From Pseudomonas tremae (GTDB lineage Bacteria; Pseudomonadota; Gammaproteobacteria; Pseudomonadales; Pseudomonadaceae), in contig NZ_LJRO01000153.1 in the NCBI RefSeq assembly GCF_001401155.1, positions 124,001 to 188,000 on the forward strand: 64,000 bases of DNA, written 5' to 3'. Every line of letters starts with the position of its first letter. Positions within the stretch are counted from its first letter, which is position 1. The translations under genes and the position numbers were made by a program. Positions 12,022-22,452 of the stretch are shown piece after piece. Under the pieces are notes generated by a model, which saw only the letters and a program-made list of their open reading frames with translations, searched no databases and had not been told where the DNA came from.

Positions 12022-12378
12022 TCACATTTGTTGAGGTGCCCGGAGTTTAAGAGCAACACAAACAACCAGCAAAGCCGCCACTGTGCCTGCCAGTCCAGCA
12101 CCCAAGAGATGACCCAGCAAGTATTCATAGGGCATCTAGGGCCGGATACATCCCGCAAACACTAGAACCAAAGCGATGCTGAGAACCATTCCTGCCAAAT
12201 GGACGGTCCACGGAATGAGCCTTAGCGAAAAAATGCCGATGACCGTGCCGACAATGGATGCACATATAAAGTGTTCCCGCCGCAGGGCGCTGCCGATAAG
12301 GGACATCAATCCAACATAAAGGAAAAGTTGAAAATAACTCCAGAGAGAGAGACGCTATCCGGGCCCGAAGTCACCCAT
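12022..12378 (-). pseudogene. Membrane-protein reading frame broken by two amber codons
   Basis: From ATG 12378 one frame reads seven codons, TAG (12355-12357), 72 codons, TAG (12136-12138), then ATG and 37 codons to TGA at 12022. Both sides of each TAG read as membrane protein: GLMSLIGSALRREHF, TVIGIFSLRLIPW, MVLSIALVLVFAG, then LLGAGLAGTVAALLVVCV. The continuity of hydrophobic segments in one frame suggests a single polytopic protein of about 118 residues that has decayed. Only the last 37-codon piece has its own ATG directly after a stop. I do not recognise the family; a membrane immunity protein is one possibility, given the toxin remnant nearby. Confidence 0.45.
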
Positions 12379-12649
12379 CGTGATGTCACGACAAGCGAAT
12401 CAAGCCAACAGCCATTCAGGTAAGTTTCCACATAATGCACAAGTGCCGCCCGACTATAAGTTCAGGATAAATATAGGCCGTGACATTTAAAATTAAATGC
12501 TGACAAGGTAAGTGCGAGGCATTTTCAGAAATAGCCTACCTATCCGGCGCAGGGTATCTGTCATGTGTAGATGACAGACAAGGACCATATGCTGCGATCC
12601 GGCCTATTCTTTTCACTTTGAAACCCAGCCGGCAATGGGTAAAGCCGGG
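12379..12649. other. AT-rich intergenic stretch without a recognisable gene
   Basis: No credible reading frame. It contains two small inverted repeats, ATTTAA/TTAAAT near 12,485-12,498 and CTGTCAT-GTGTAG-ATGACAG near 12,559-12,578. Base composition is lower in G+C than the flanking core genes, as in the rest of the inserted block. Confidence 0.5.
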
Positions 12650-13084
12650 TTATTGCTTACACAACGTAACCCACACCTCATCCAGGTCATCCTCAAGTAT
12701 AAGCCTTGCTTCGAAACCCGAGTCAGAAAATTGTCGATTCAGCTTTGTATTCCAGCAGTCACGTATTACCGCACCTAGCTCGACTGCGTCTTCATAGCTA
12801 ATATCACCTAACAAACTGGTAAGCTCAACCATATTAACCCAGAAAGCAACTCCAAGAGTACCTACCTCACCCAGCAAGATTTCCTTTCGTTTCAAATCAG
12901 TGTAATTTTCTTCAACAAAATACTCTCCCTCTCGGCAAAACAATGTCGGATTAAACAAAGCGGCAAAGCTCATAACAAAATCATCACTCAAGCCCTCATG
13001 GACTCTGATCATGTAAAAATAATCAAACCGCGAAAGCCCATTTTTATTAACAGCCAAATAATCTTCATAACTATTCTTAAGCAT
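12650..13084 (-). CDS. Probable immunity protein to the adjacent toxin tip
   Basis: A 144-residue, acidic, soluble protein, AT-rich compared with its neighbours. I do not recognise its family. ATG 13084 is preferred because AGGTGA lies eight bases upstream; a GTG at 13096 is the alternative and would overlap the toxin stop codon by four bases (GTGA). Either way it begins within a few bases of the end of the toxin-like frame. This is the normal arrangement of a polymorphic toxin C-terminus and its immunity gene. Acidic composition (DDFVMSF, ISYEDAVELG, LEDDLDEVW) is common in immunity proteins. The role is inferred from position. Confidence 0.65.
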   Translation of the reverse strand: MLKNSYEDYLAVNKNGLSRFDYFYMIRVHEGLSDDFVMSFAALFNPTLFCREGEYFVEENYTDLKRKEILLGEVGTLGVAFWVNMVELTSLLGDISYEDAVELGAVIRDCWNTKLNRQFSDSGFEARLILEDDLDEVWVTLCKQ

Positions 13085-13092
13085 GGAATCAC

Positions 13093-13320
13093 TCACCTTG
13101 GATACTCTTCATCTGTAGGATATCGGACAATTGGGCTATTGAGAGAGCGTAGACCGTCGCTGTGCTGATTAACTTTAGTAAACTTAACATTGGGTCGTTC
13201 ATATGAGCCATGCGGCTTACCCGAGCCTCGATATTGTTTGAAGGTGCCATCTTCATGAGAGAAGTAATCTGTGCGCAGTCCGAGGGGCTGAAAACAGGGG
13301 AGCGAGTCTAAGGACTGGCG
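13093..13320 (-). pseudogene. Orphan polymorphic-toxin C-terminal tip (Rhs-type remnant)
   Basis: An open frame of 75 codons with no ATG or GTG start, bounded upstream by a TAG at 13321-13323 and ending in TGA at 13093-13095. Its beginning contains PLGL, the tetrapeptide that ends many Rhs cores. There follow LRTDYFSHEDGTFKQYRGSG, KPHGSYERPNVKF and VRYPTDEEYPR. The GSGKPHGSYERPNVK pattern recalls small nuclease-type toxin tips; I cannot name the family with certainty. Without the Rhs or other carrier and without a start codon it is probably silent. The immunity-like gene follows at once on the same strand. Confidence 0.6.
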
Positions 13321-13447
13321 CTACGACGTCGAGCCTTGAACAGTGTCGGAGTATTGCCAGACAGGCAGTTGATACGGCCCTGCTGCAATGCCACCGGCGT
13401 CGGCGGCTGTCGCAAGCAATACGTGTTCAGAATGTTGCAGGGGGGTT

Positions 13448-13900
13448 TTAACGAACTGCTTCAAACTCATGCCCGCACGCCAGACAATGGCTCAGCCATT
13501 CGCCCAGAAACAGATTGAGCTGGGCTTTTTCGTCTGGCTGATGCATGTCGGCATTGGGGTATGGATAGATGCCGCGGAAGCGCCGTGCATGTTCGGCACC
13601 AATGACTTCGGCCATGCGTGCATCGTGATAGACCTGCACTTCGAGCACCGGCACCGGCAGCCAAGGCAGGCTGTGTTCCTGGCGGACTTGCAAGGTCGTG
13701 GTGTATGGGCAGTCGAGCAGCACTTCGACAGCCAGAACGCCCAGCATCTGGTCGCCCTGGGTGACTGCGACCCGGCGCGAACGCTGTTCGTTGCGCATGT
13801 CGGGCAGCAGGCGCATCAGGCGCGCGTAGTTCGCCTCGCACGCTGCCTGCAGCCCGGCAAGATCGACACGATAGCGGTCACGCAACAGATTCAAGACCAT
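13448..13900 (-). CDS. DUF1249-family protein
   Basis: A 150-residue cytoplasmic protein whose sequence (YRVDLAGLQAACEANYARL, LEVQVYHDARMAEVI, RRFRGIYPYPN, EKAQLNLFLGEWLSHCL) matches the DUF1249/YqiB family, normally encoded between nudF and cpdA. ATG 13900 gives MVLNLLRDRYRVDLAG and overlaps the end of nudF by 10 bases, so the two are coupled. Function unknown. In this genome its other usual neighbour, cpdA, is more than 1.5 kb away because of the inserted toxin-remnant block. Confidence 0.85.
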   Translation of the reverse strand: MVLNLLRDRYRVDLAGLQAACEANYARLMRLLPDMRNEQRSRRVAVTQGDQMLGVLAVEVLLDCPYTTTLQVRQEHSLPWLPVPVLEVQVYHDARMAEVIGAEHARRFRGIYPYPNADMHQPDEKAQLNLFLGEWLSHCLACGHEFEAVR

Positions 13901-14508
13901 AGACCCCTTATCTCGGCACGGTTCAACGCCAGCCATTGCAAAGCGATGATCGTCGAAGCGTTTTTGATTCTTCCGTCCTTGACGGCTTCCAGTGCATCAT
14001 CGAACGACCAGATCGTAACCCGGATGTCTTCGCCCTCAGATTCAAGGCCGTGCAATCCACCCGCCCCTTCGCTGCTGCAGCGCCCCATGAACAAGTGCAC
14101 AAATTCATCACTGCCGCCCGGAGACGGGAAATATTTGGTGATCGGCCACAGAGCGTCGAACACCAGTCCAGCTTCCTCTTCTGCCTCGCGATGAGCAACT
14201 TCTTCCGGCTGTTCGTCCTTGTCTATAAGACCGGCGACCAGTTCTATCAGCCAGGGGTTTTCAGTCTTTTTCATGGCGCCGACGCGGAACTGTTCGATCA
14301 GCACCACCTCATCACGCTTGGCATCGTAAGGCAGCACGCAGACGGCATCGTGACGAACGAACAGCTCGCGGCTTATTTCCTTGCTCATGCCACCTGCAAA
14401 CAGCTCATGGCGCACGTGCAACTTGTCCAGCCTGTAGAAGCCTTTGAAGCAGTTTTCACGGCTGATCGTTTCAAAAGCCGTGGGTGCAGTTCGTGTGGTC
14501 TGGGTCAT
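13891..14508 (-). CDS. nudF: ADP-ribose pyrophosphatase NudF
   Basis: Hydrolyses ADP-ribose and related nucleoside diphosphate sugars. The Nudix box is complete: GLIDKDEQPEEVAHREAEEE with the following AGL. At 205 residues from ATG 14508 (MTQTTRTAP) it is close to the enterobacterial NudF (about 209). Two ATG codons further upstream, at 14529 and 14538, would add 7 or 10 residues and cannot be excluded. First gene of a nudF-DUF1249 pair. Confidence 0.92.
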   Translation of the reverse strand: MTQTTRTAPTAFETISRENCFKGFYRLDKLHVRHELFAGGMSKEISRELFVRHDAVCVLPYDAKRDEVVLIEQFRVGAMKKTENPWLIELVAGLIDKDEQPEEVAHREAEEEAGLVFDALWPITKYFPSPGGSDEFVHLFMGRCSSEGAGGLHGLESEGEDIRVTIWSFDDALEAVKDGRIKNASTIIALQWLALNRAEIRGLWS

Positions 14509-14716
14509 GGAATTCTCGCTTGCCGCCATTTTTGACATCGGGCCATCCTAACGCGCATCGACGGTCGGATGCAGCCCCCTTGAACATGCAGGGTAGACGG
14601 TCGGGGCATAAAACAATTCTAATCTGCCACCTGGCGAACCGAAGTCGCCGTTTAGAGTCAAACCAGCCTTCACACGCACAACGCAACCGCCTTTTTTGAC
14701 ACTGCCAAGGATCAAC

Positions 14717-15463
14717 ATGTCGTTATTGAGGATCACTTCACTGGCTTGCCTGGCCCTTTTGCTCGGCGCCTGCCAAAGCCTCTTCACGCCCAACATGCGC
14801 ACACCGCTGCAAGTCCAGCGCGATGCGTCCGAGCTGATCAAGCCGGGCTGCACAACCGCAGACTGCCCGCTGGTGAACATCGATACGGTGCATTTCCCCG
14901 ATGAGCCGCGTCTGGACGCTATCGTCCAGAAGACGCTGCTGCAACTGACGGTCGGTGATACCAGCACCTCGGCGCCGCCATCAATCAAAGCCTATCAGGA
15001 GCAGTTTCTGAGCCAGGCCCAGGGTAAAAATGCCAGCTACCTGCAAGCCAAGGTACGCGAGCAGCATGACGGTATCGTGGTTGTAGAACTGTCCAGCTAC
15101 TTGGATAACGGCGGCGCTCACGGCAATCCTGGTCGAGCGTTTATCAACTATTCGCGTCAGCAGCAGAAGGTCCTGACGCTGGCCGACATGATCATCCCGG
15201 GCAAGGAAAGCGAGTTCTGGCAGAAGGCCCAACTGGCCCATCAGAGCTGGCTGCTCTCGACCAAGATGAATGAAGACAGCGAGTTCATGAAGACTTGGCC
15301 CTTCAAGCGCACGCCGCATATTGCGCTGACTTACGGGGCCGTGATCCTCAAGTATCCGGTGGATACCATCGCGCCGTATTCGATGGGGCACATCGAGCTG
15401 AAGGTTCCTTATCCTCAGCTCAACGGCATCCTCAAGCCGGAACTGTTTCCCGGTCGGGGTTGA
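14717..15463 (+). CDS. DUF3298/RsiV-like lipoprotein
   Basis: A 248-residue exported lipoprotein: signal peptide MSLLRITSLACLALLLGAC with lipobox LGAC. The body shows a YLDNGGAHGNPGRAFINY segment and PYSMGHIELKVPY near the end, typical of DUF3298 domains found in RsiV-like and PdaC-like proteins. ATG 14717 was chosen because AAGGA lies six bases upstream. Its last 32 bases overlap the end of the convergent cytX gene. Function unknown; probably attached to the inner face of the outer membrane or the periplasmic side of the inner membrane. Confidence 0.75.
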   Translation: MSLLRITSLACLALLLGACQSLFTPNMRTPLQVQRDASELIKPGCTTADCPLVNIDTVHFPDEPRLDAIVQKTLLQLTVGDTSTSAPPSIKAYQEQFLSQAQGKNASYLQAKVREQHDGIVVVELSSYLDNGGAHGNPGRAFINYSRQQQKVLTLADMIIPGKESEFWQKAQLAHQSWLLSTKMNEDSEFMKTWPFKRTPHIALTYGAVILKYPVDTIAPYSMGHIELKVPYPQLNGILKPELFPGRG

Positions 15464-16721
15464 TTGATAAGCCGATCAACAGCTGCAACACGCCAGCGAC
15501 GATGAGCGCTGGCAGTGTTGCGCCCACCTCAGGCCAGAGATTGGCCAACAGGTGATAAGTGCTGATACCCCCCAGCCACGCCAGCAGGCTCATCCAGCGT
15601 AGCTCGTCCTTCCCGACCTGACCCGTGCGACGACACAGGATGAAATGGTCGACCAGCACGACGCCGAACAGCGGCGCAAACACCGAACCGATCAGCAACA
15701 GGAAATTCTGGTACTGGGCCAATGGCGCCAGACAGGCGATCAGGGTGCAGGTGATGCCAATGACCAAGGCCAGGTATTCGACCTTGATGCGTGACAGCAA
15801 CGCACTGGATACCGCAGCCGAGTGAATATCGGCAAATGCGTTCTCGGTTTCATCCAGCAAAATCAGCAGCAAGGGGATCCCCATGCCCGCGCCAGCCAAC
15901 GCCAACAACAAGGCATTGACCTCGCCACTCGGTGCGAACGCCAGGGTGTAGGCGACACCGAGGCTCATCAGCCAGAAATTGCCCATAAAAAAGCCTATTG
16001 CGGTGCCACCGAATACGCTTTTTGCGCGTCGGCCAAAACGCGAATAGTCGGCGATCAGTGGCAACCAAGACAGCGGCATGGCGATGGCAATGTCGAACCC
16101 GGAGGCAAACGGCATCGAACCGTCACCGGACGTTGCCCACAGCGCAGCCAGATCAGCCTTGGCGAGCAGGTTCCAGGTCAGCCATGAGCAGGCTGCCAGC
16201 AGAATCCACAGGCCCCATTTGCGCAAAAACCGCCGCACGAAGGTCAATGGTCCACTGACAGCCAGCAGCGTGGCCAGTGCGCCGAAAACCAGCGTCCAGA
16301 GCAGCGGGCTGGCCCAAAGGCTGCCGTCTGCAAAGGCCCGAGCGCCCAACAGACTGGCAGCATCGCGCATGACGATGATCTCGAACGAGCCCCAGCCGAT
16401 CAGTTGCAGCAGGTTCAGGACCGCTGGCAGCGATGCACCTTTGCTGCCCAGGCTGAGTTTGAGCGCTGCCATGGATGACAAACCAGTGTCGCTGCCGATC
16501 ACCGCGACACTGGCGAGCAGCAGAACCCCCACCAGCGTGCCGAGAAAAATCGCCAGCATCGAGCCGGACATGCCCAGACCCGGCGCCAACAAGGCCCCGG
16601 TTTGCAACACCATCAGGCCGATACCAAGGGAAAACCAAAGGGAAAACAGATCTCGCCCGCCGAATACCCGCTGGCTCGCGGGAACGGGAATGTCAGGTGA
16701 ATAGGTGCCGGGTGTGTTCAC
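15432..16721 (-). CDS. cytX: Putative hydroxymethylpyrimidine transporter CytX
   Basis: A 429-residue polytopic permease of the nucleobase:cation symporter-1 family with about twelve membrane segments. Features include the early GGRDLFSLWFSLGIGLMVLQ helix, a helix with IGWGSFEIIVMRDA, and LPLIADYSRFGRR in the middle. It follows thiC on the same strand, the usual setting of CytX proteins thought to import the thiamine pyrimidine precursor. A REP-like hairpin block separates the two genes, so expression may be partly uncoupled from the riboswitch upstream of thiC. Confidence 0.85.
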   Translation of the reverse strand: MNTPGTYSPDIPVPASQRVFGGRDLFSLWFSLGIGLMVLQTGALLAPGLGMSGSMLAIFLGTLVGVLLLASVAVIGSDTGLSSMAALKLSLGSKGASLPAVLNLLQLIGWGSFEIIVMRDAASLLGARAFADGSLWASPLLWTLVFGALATLLAVSGPLTFVRRFLRKWGLWILLAACSWLTWNLLAKADLAALWATSGDGSMPFASGFDIAIAMPLSWLPLIADYSRFGRRAKSVFGGTAIGFFMGNFWLMSLGVAYTLAFAPSGEVNALLLALAGAGMGIPLLLILLDETENAFADIHSAAVSSALLSRIKVEYLALVIGITCTLIACLAPLAQYQNFLLLIGSVFAPLFGVVLVDHFILCRRTGQVGKDELRWMSLLAWLGGISTYHLLANLWPEVGATLPALIVAGVLQLLIGLSINPDRETVPA

Positions 16722-16767
16722 GTTTGTGTCTCGTGCGAGGTGTTGATTCGGTGATTCGGGATCGGAC

Positions 16768-16830
16768 GCAGAGCGTCCAGAACAGCGCTACCACGCAGAG
16801 CGTGGGAGCGATAACCGCTAGCGGTGTTCT
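16768..16830. repeat. REP-like nested hairpin between thiC and cytX
   Basis: Contains GGACGCAGAGCGTCC and CCACGCAGAGCGTGG, each a small hairpin of the class also seen at 20,608 and 60,899. The second is enclosed by the near-perfect arms AGAACAGCGCTA and TAGCGGTGTTCT, with ACCGCTAGCGGT as a 12-base palindrome inside the right arm. It could end or trim the thiC transcript before cytX. Confidence 0.65.
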
Positions 16831-16848
16831 GTCTGCACCTGTCGTTCC

Positions 16849-18768
<1,920 letters not shown>

Positions 18769-18910
18769 TTATTGTCGGAGTAACCTGAACATGACGGACG
18801 GACGCACCAGTGCTGGTGCCGAGTATCTAAAGGAGGCGAAACTGTTCATTATTTGAACAATCGACCCCGGACGATACTCAAGAGGACTCGCCGGGAGACG
18901 AGAAATCTTG

Positions 18911-18990
18911 TTCCCTACGCAGGCGCTAACCTGATCAGGTTCAACGGGATCCGGTTTAACCGATCTCAGCCTCATAGCAAGGCACCCCGA
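18911..18990 (-). promoter_or_regulatory. TPP riboswitch (THI box) of thiC
   Basis: On the minus strand, reading towards thiC, the block starts with TCGGGGTGCC, then GGCTGAGATC, then CCGTTGAACCTGATCAGGTT and ends GCGTAGGGAA. These are the conserved helices and the CUGAGA and ACCUGAUC thiamine-pyrophosphate-binding loops of the THI element. It lies about 170 bases upstream of the thiC start, leaving room for an expression platform near the ribosome-binding site. Confidence 0.96.
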
Positions 18991-19161
18991 CAAGAACGCG
19001 GCCAGTCTATGCCGGGGCGCGGTCGTAATGCCAGCCTATTTGCAAGGGGCTCGATAAATGGCGTAAATCGCCGATTGTTGAGTAAAGCGTCTGGCTCTAC
19101 ACTCGCTAACCCGGTTTTTCTTCAAACTGTGATTACTTTCTTCATGAACAGGGAATGCCTC

Positions 19162-20601
19162 ATGTTGCGCAAACTTTCGTTGGTCGTGGCTGTTTCGTTT
19201 GCGTCCAGCGGGCTGACCTGGGCTGCCGACTTGCCAATGCCGACCAGGACTGGACTGTTGAACGTGTACCAGCAGGCGGTGGACAACAACGCAGACCTCG
19301 CTGCTTCTCGCGCCGACTACGACGCCCGCAAGGAAGCCGTGCCGCAGGCGCGAGCCGGTTTGCTGCCGAATATTTCCGGCAGCGTCCAGAACACCAACAC
19401 CCGCACCAGTATTGACCGGCCCAGCGCCGTAGCCACCCGCAGCGGCACGGTTTACCAGGCCACCCTGAGCCAGCCGATCTTTCGCGCCGACCGCTGGTTC
19501 CAGCTGCAGGCTGCCGAAGCGGTCAACGAGCAGGCAGCGCTGGAGCTTTCGGCCACCGAACAGAACCTGATCCTGCAATCTGCACAGAGCTATTTCAGCG
19601 TTTTGCGAGCGCAAGACAACCTGGCGTCGACCAAGGCTGAGGAAGCAGCGTTCAAACGCCAGCTGGATCAGGCCAACGAGCGTTTCGATGTTGGTCTGTC
19701 GGACAAGACCGACGTGCTGCAGGCGCAGGCCAGCTATGACACATCACGCGCCAGCCGTTTGCTCGCCAAACGTCAGGTGGACGATGCCTTTCAGGCACTG
19801 GTGACGCTGACCAATCGCGAATACAACTCCATCGAAGGCATCGTGCATACCTTGCCGGTGCTCGCCCCCACACCCAATGACGCCAAGGCCTGGGTCGACA
19901 CCGCCGCGCAGCAGAACCTCAACCTGCTGGCCAGCAATTACGCGGTCAGCGCTGCCGAAGAAACTCTGCGCCAGCGCAAGGCCGGGCATGCGCCGACACT
20001 CGATGCGGTCGCTACCTATCAGCGTGGCGACAACGATTCACTGGGTTTCAACAACCCCAACTACACTGGGCAGAATTACGGCGGTGATGTCGAGCAGCGC
20101 AGCATCGGCGTGCAGTTGAACATCCCGATCTACAGCGGCGGGCTGACCAGTTCGCAAGTGCGTGAGGCCTATTCGCGGTTGAGCCAGACTGAGCAACGCC
20201 GCGAAAGCCTGCGCCGTCAGGTGGTGGAAAACACCCGCAACCTGCACCGTGCAGTGAATACCGATGTCGAGCAGGTACAGGCTCGCAAGCAGTCGATAAT
20301 CTCTAACCAGAGCGCGCTGGAAGCCACGGAAATCGGCTATCAGGTCGGTACCCGCAACATCGTCGACGTGCTGGACGCGCAGCGCCAGTTGTATGCCTCG
20401 GTGCGCGATTACAACAACACGCGCTACGACTACATCCTCGACAACCTGCGCCTGAAGCAGGCCGCAGGCACCCTCAACCCAGGCGATCTGCAGGACTTGT
20501 CACGCTACCTCAAGCCGGACTACAACCCGGACAAGGACTTCCTGCCGCCGGATTTGGCGACTGCGGCGCAGAAAAACTTCGAGCGGCCTGCACAGCGCTG
20601 A
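19162..20601 (+). CDS. tolC: TolC-family outer-membrane channel
   Basis: Outer-membrane exit duct for type I secretion and multidrug efflux. The 479-residue protein has a signal peptide (MLRKLSLVVAVSFASSGLTWAA) and two related halves of long coiled helices, each with a beta segment (VYQATLSQPIFRADRWFQLQ; SIGVQLNIPIYSGGL). It carries the second-half motif YQVGTRNIVDVLDAQRQLY. ATG 19162 follows AGGGAA by seven bases; an ATG at 19144 is less likely because it would precede the signal peptide with charged residues. Transcribed away from thiC. Confidence 0.93.
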   Translation: MLRKLSLVVAVSFASSGLTWAADLPMPTRTGLLNVYQQAVDNNADLAASRADYDARKEAVPQARAGLLPNISGSVQNTNTRTSIDRPSAVATRSGTVYQATLSQPIFRADRWFQLQAAEAVNEQAALELSATEQNLILQSAQSYFSVLRAQDNLASTKAEEAAFKRQLDQANERFDVGLSDKTDVLQAQASYDTSRASRLLAKRQVDDAFQALVTLTNREYNSIEGIVHTLPVLAPTPNDAKAWVDTAAQQNLNLLASNYAVSAAEETLRQRKAGHAPTLDAVATYQRGDNDSLGFNNPNYTGQNYGGDVEQRSIGVQLNIPIYSGGLTSSQVREAYSRLSQTEQRRESLRRQVVENTRNLHRAVNTDVEQVQARKQSIISNQSALEATEIGYQVGTRNIVDVLDAQRQLYASVRDYNNTRYDYILDNLRLKQAAGTLNPGDLQDLSRYLKPDYNPDKDFLPPDLATAAQKNFERPAQR

Positions 20602-20607
20602 CAAGAT

Positions 20608-20716
20608 GGCGCAGAGCGTCACGGAATGCACTCCCACGCTGGAGTGAGGAATGAGAATCTCAACTATCGTGCCCATGCTCCGCGTGGGCACGCAGTTCTG
20701 GACGCTCCGCGTCCTT
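20608..20716. repeat. REP cluster between tolC and waaA
   Basis: Contains GCAGAGCGTCACG, CTCCCACGCTGGAGTG, GTGCCCATGCTCCGCGTGGGCAC in two nested arms, and GGACGCTCCGCGTCC. It is the same repeat family as the blocks at 16,768 and 60,899. It fills the whole gap between the convergent genes tolC and waaA and could act as their shared 3' end. Confidence 0.7.
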
Positions 20717-20722
20717 GCCGAT

Positions 20723-22003
20723 TCAGCGCTTGGCCATCAAACGCCCGATCCCGTCCAGCAAGCGCTGCAAAGCGCCCTGATTGGCTTTCATCACCGCAAG
20801 CCCGGCATCGGCCATGCTGCGGGCCTGTTGTGGCTGGTCGATCAGGCGCTGCACCGCAGCGGCCAATGCGGTCGCATCGCTGACCTCTTGCAAGGCACCG
20901 GCATTGCGCAGCATTGCGGCTATCTCAAGGAAGTTGAACAGGTGCGGGCCGCTCAGTACCGGTTTGGTCAGTGCCGCAGGCTCCAACAGGTTGTGTCCGC
21001 CGTTGGGCACCAGGCTGCCGCCAACGAAGGCAATGTCGGCCAACGCATAGAGAAACAGCAATTCGCCCATGGTGTCGCCCATCAGCACCGAAACCTCCGG
21101 AGTGACAACCTGAGCGGATGAACGCCTAACGGTGACAAAACCCTGCTGGTTACACAGCGCATGTACGCTGTCGAACCGTTCGGGATGTCGTGGGACCAGA
21201 ATCAGCAATGCATCGGGGTGCGTGGCCAGTAACCTACGATGCGCGGCCAAGGCAATTTCGTCTTCGCCTTCATGAGTGCTTGCCGCAATCCATACCGGAC
21301 GCTGCGCTGCCTGCCATTGCTCGCGCAATTGCGCGGCGCGTGCCAGCAATTGCGGATCGACGCTCAGGTCGAATTTGATAGAACCGGTAACAGCCACGCA
21401 CTCGGGACGCGCGCCCAGATCACGAAAACGCTGTGCTTCCACTTCGGTCTGCACCGCGAACCAGGCCATTTCCGCCAGCATCGGTCGCGTCAGTTTCGCA
21501 AAACGTGCATAACCCCGCGCCGACCGCTCGGACAGCCGCGCATTGGCAAGCACTACGGGGATCCCGCGCCTGGCGCACTGATGAATATGATTGGGCCACA
21601 GTTCGGTTTCCATGATGATGCCGAGCCGCGGCTGCACATGGTCAAGGAAACGGCCGGCGGCCCACGGCAGGTCGTATGGCAGGTAACAGTGCTGAATGCG
21701 CGGATCGCTGGCGAACATCGCCTTGATTCGCTCCGAACCTGTGGGCGTCATGCAAGTCACAGTGATCGGCAGTTGCGGATAGTGCGCCAGCAGCGCACGA
21801 ATCATCGGCGCTGCAGCGATACTTTCGCCCACCGACACCGCATGCACCCATATCCCGCCGCGCTGCATGGCAGGCAAGCCACTGGCGAAACGCTCGCCGA
21901 TGCGCTGGCGATACGCAGGGGCCTTGCGCGCACGCAGCCAGAGGCGCAGGGCCACTAGCGGCAGGCCAAGATGAAACAGCACGGTATAAAGGGTTCTATT
22001 CAT
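20723..22003 (-). CDS. waaA: Kdo transferase WaaA
   Basis: Adds 3-deoxy-D-manno-octulosonic acid to the lipid A precursor. The 426-residue protein starts with a membrane anchor (LYTVLFHLGLPLVALRLWLR) and has the GT30 motifs WVHAVSVGE, METELWPN, NARLSERS and, towards the C-terminus, FVGGSLVPNGGHNLLEPA. Convergent with tolC. Although distant from the main core cluster (29.7-51.3 kb), it is on the same strand and functionally part of it. Confidence 0.96.
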   Translation of the reverse strand: MNRTLYTVLFHLGLPLVALRLWLRARKAPAYRQRIGERFASGLPAMQRGGIWVHAVSVGESIAAAPMIRALLAHYPQLPITVTCMTPTGSERIKAMFASDPRIQHCYLPYDLPWAAGRFLDHVQPRLGIIMETELWPNHIHQCARRGIPVVLANARLSERSARGYARFAKLTRPMLAEMAWFAVQTEVEAQRFRDLGARPECVAVTGSIKFDLSVDPQLLARAAQLREQWQAAQRPVWIAASTHEGEDEIALAAHRRLLATHPDALLILVPRHPERFDSVHALCNQQGFVTVRRSSAQVVTPEVSVLMGDTMGELLFLYALADIAFVGGSLVPNGGHNLLEPAALTKPVLSGPHLFNFLEIAAMLRNAGALQEVSDATALAAAVQRLIDQPQQARSMADAGLAVMKANQGALQRLLDGIGRLMAKR

Positions 22004-22071
22004 GGCGCGGAGTTTATCAGCCCGCCATCACAAGCCGCTAGAATGCGCAGCCTGACGAAAAGGAATGCACC

Positions 22072-22404
22072 ATGAACGCTTACTACCTGTTGGCTATCGC
22101 CGTCTGCGCGGAAGTCATTGCCACCACGTCCATGAAAGCCGTCAAGGGATTCAGCACACCCTTGCCCTTACTGTTGCTGATCACCGGCTATGCAATCGCG
22201 TTCTGGATGCCGATTCTGGTGATGCGCACTATCCCGGTCGGTATCACCTACGCCATCTGGTCGGGCATGGGCATCGTCCTGGTGAGCATCGCAGCGTACT
22301 TTATCTACGGCCAGAAACTCGACCTGCCGGCCCTGCTGGGCATGGGAATGATCGTGGCTGGTGTGGCGGTCATCCAGCTGTTCTCGAAAACCGCCGGGCA
22401 TTGA
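22072..22404 (+). CDS. Small multidrug resistance (SMR) efflux protein
   Basis: A 110-residue protein with four membrane helices. The first holds the essential glutamate (LLAIAVCAEVIATTSMK, Glu14), and the third has GITYAIWSGMG, both hallmarks of the EmrE/QacE family of proton-coupled exporters of cationic compounds. It begins about 70 bases from the divergent waaA start. Which SMR subtype it is (drug exporter or guanidinium exporter) cannot be fixed by eye; the WSGMG motif favours the drug type. Confidence 0.9.
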   Translation: MNAYYLLAIAVCAEVIATTSMKAVKGFSTPLPLLLLITGYAIAFWMPILVMRTIPVGITYAIWSGMGIVLVSIAAYFIYGQKLDLPALLGMGMIVAGVAVIQLFSKTAGH

Positions 22405-22452
22405 AAACCTGATCCTTTATAATGCTGGTACTTTTTGCTCACTGAGGTGCTC

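Noticed and set aside
13321..13447. Possible upstream part of the toxin gene (frame ending QYSDTVQGSTS)
   Set aside because: It is separated from the tip by a stop codon, and similarity to Rhs repeats is too weak to claim.
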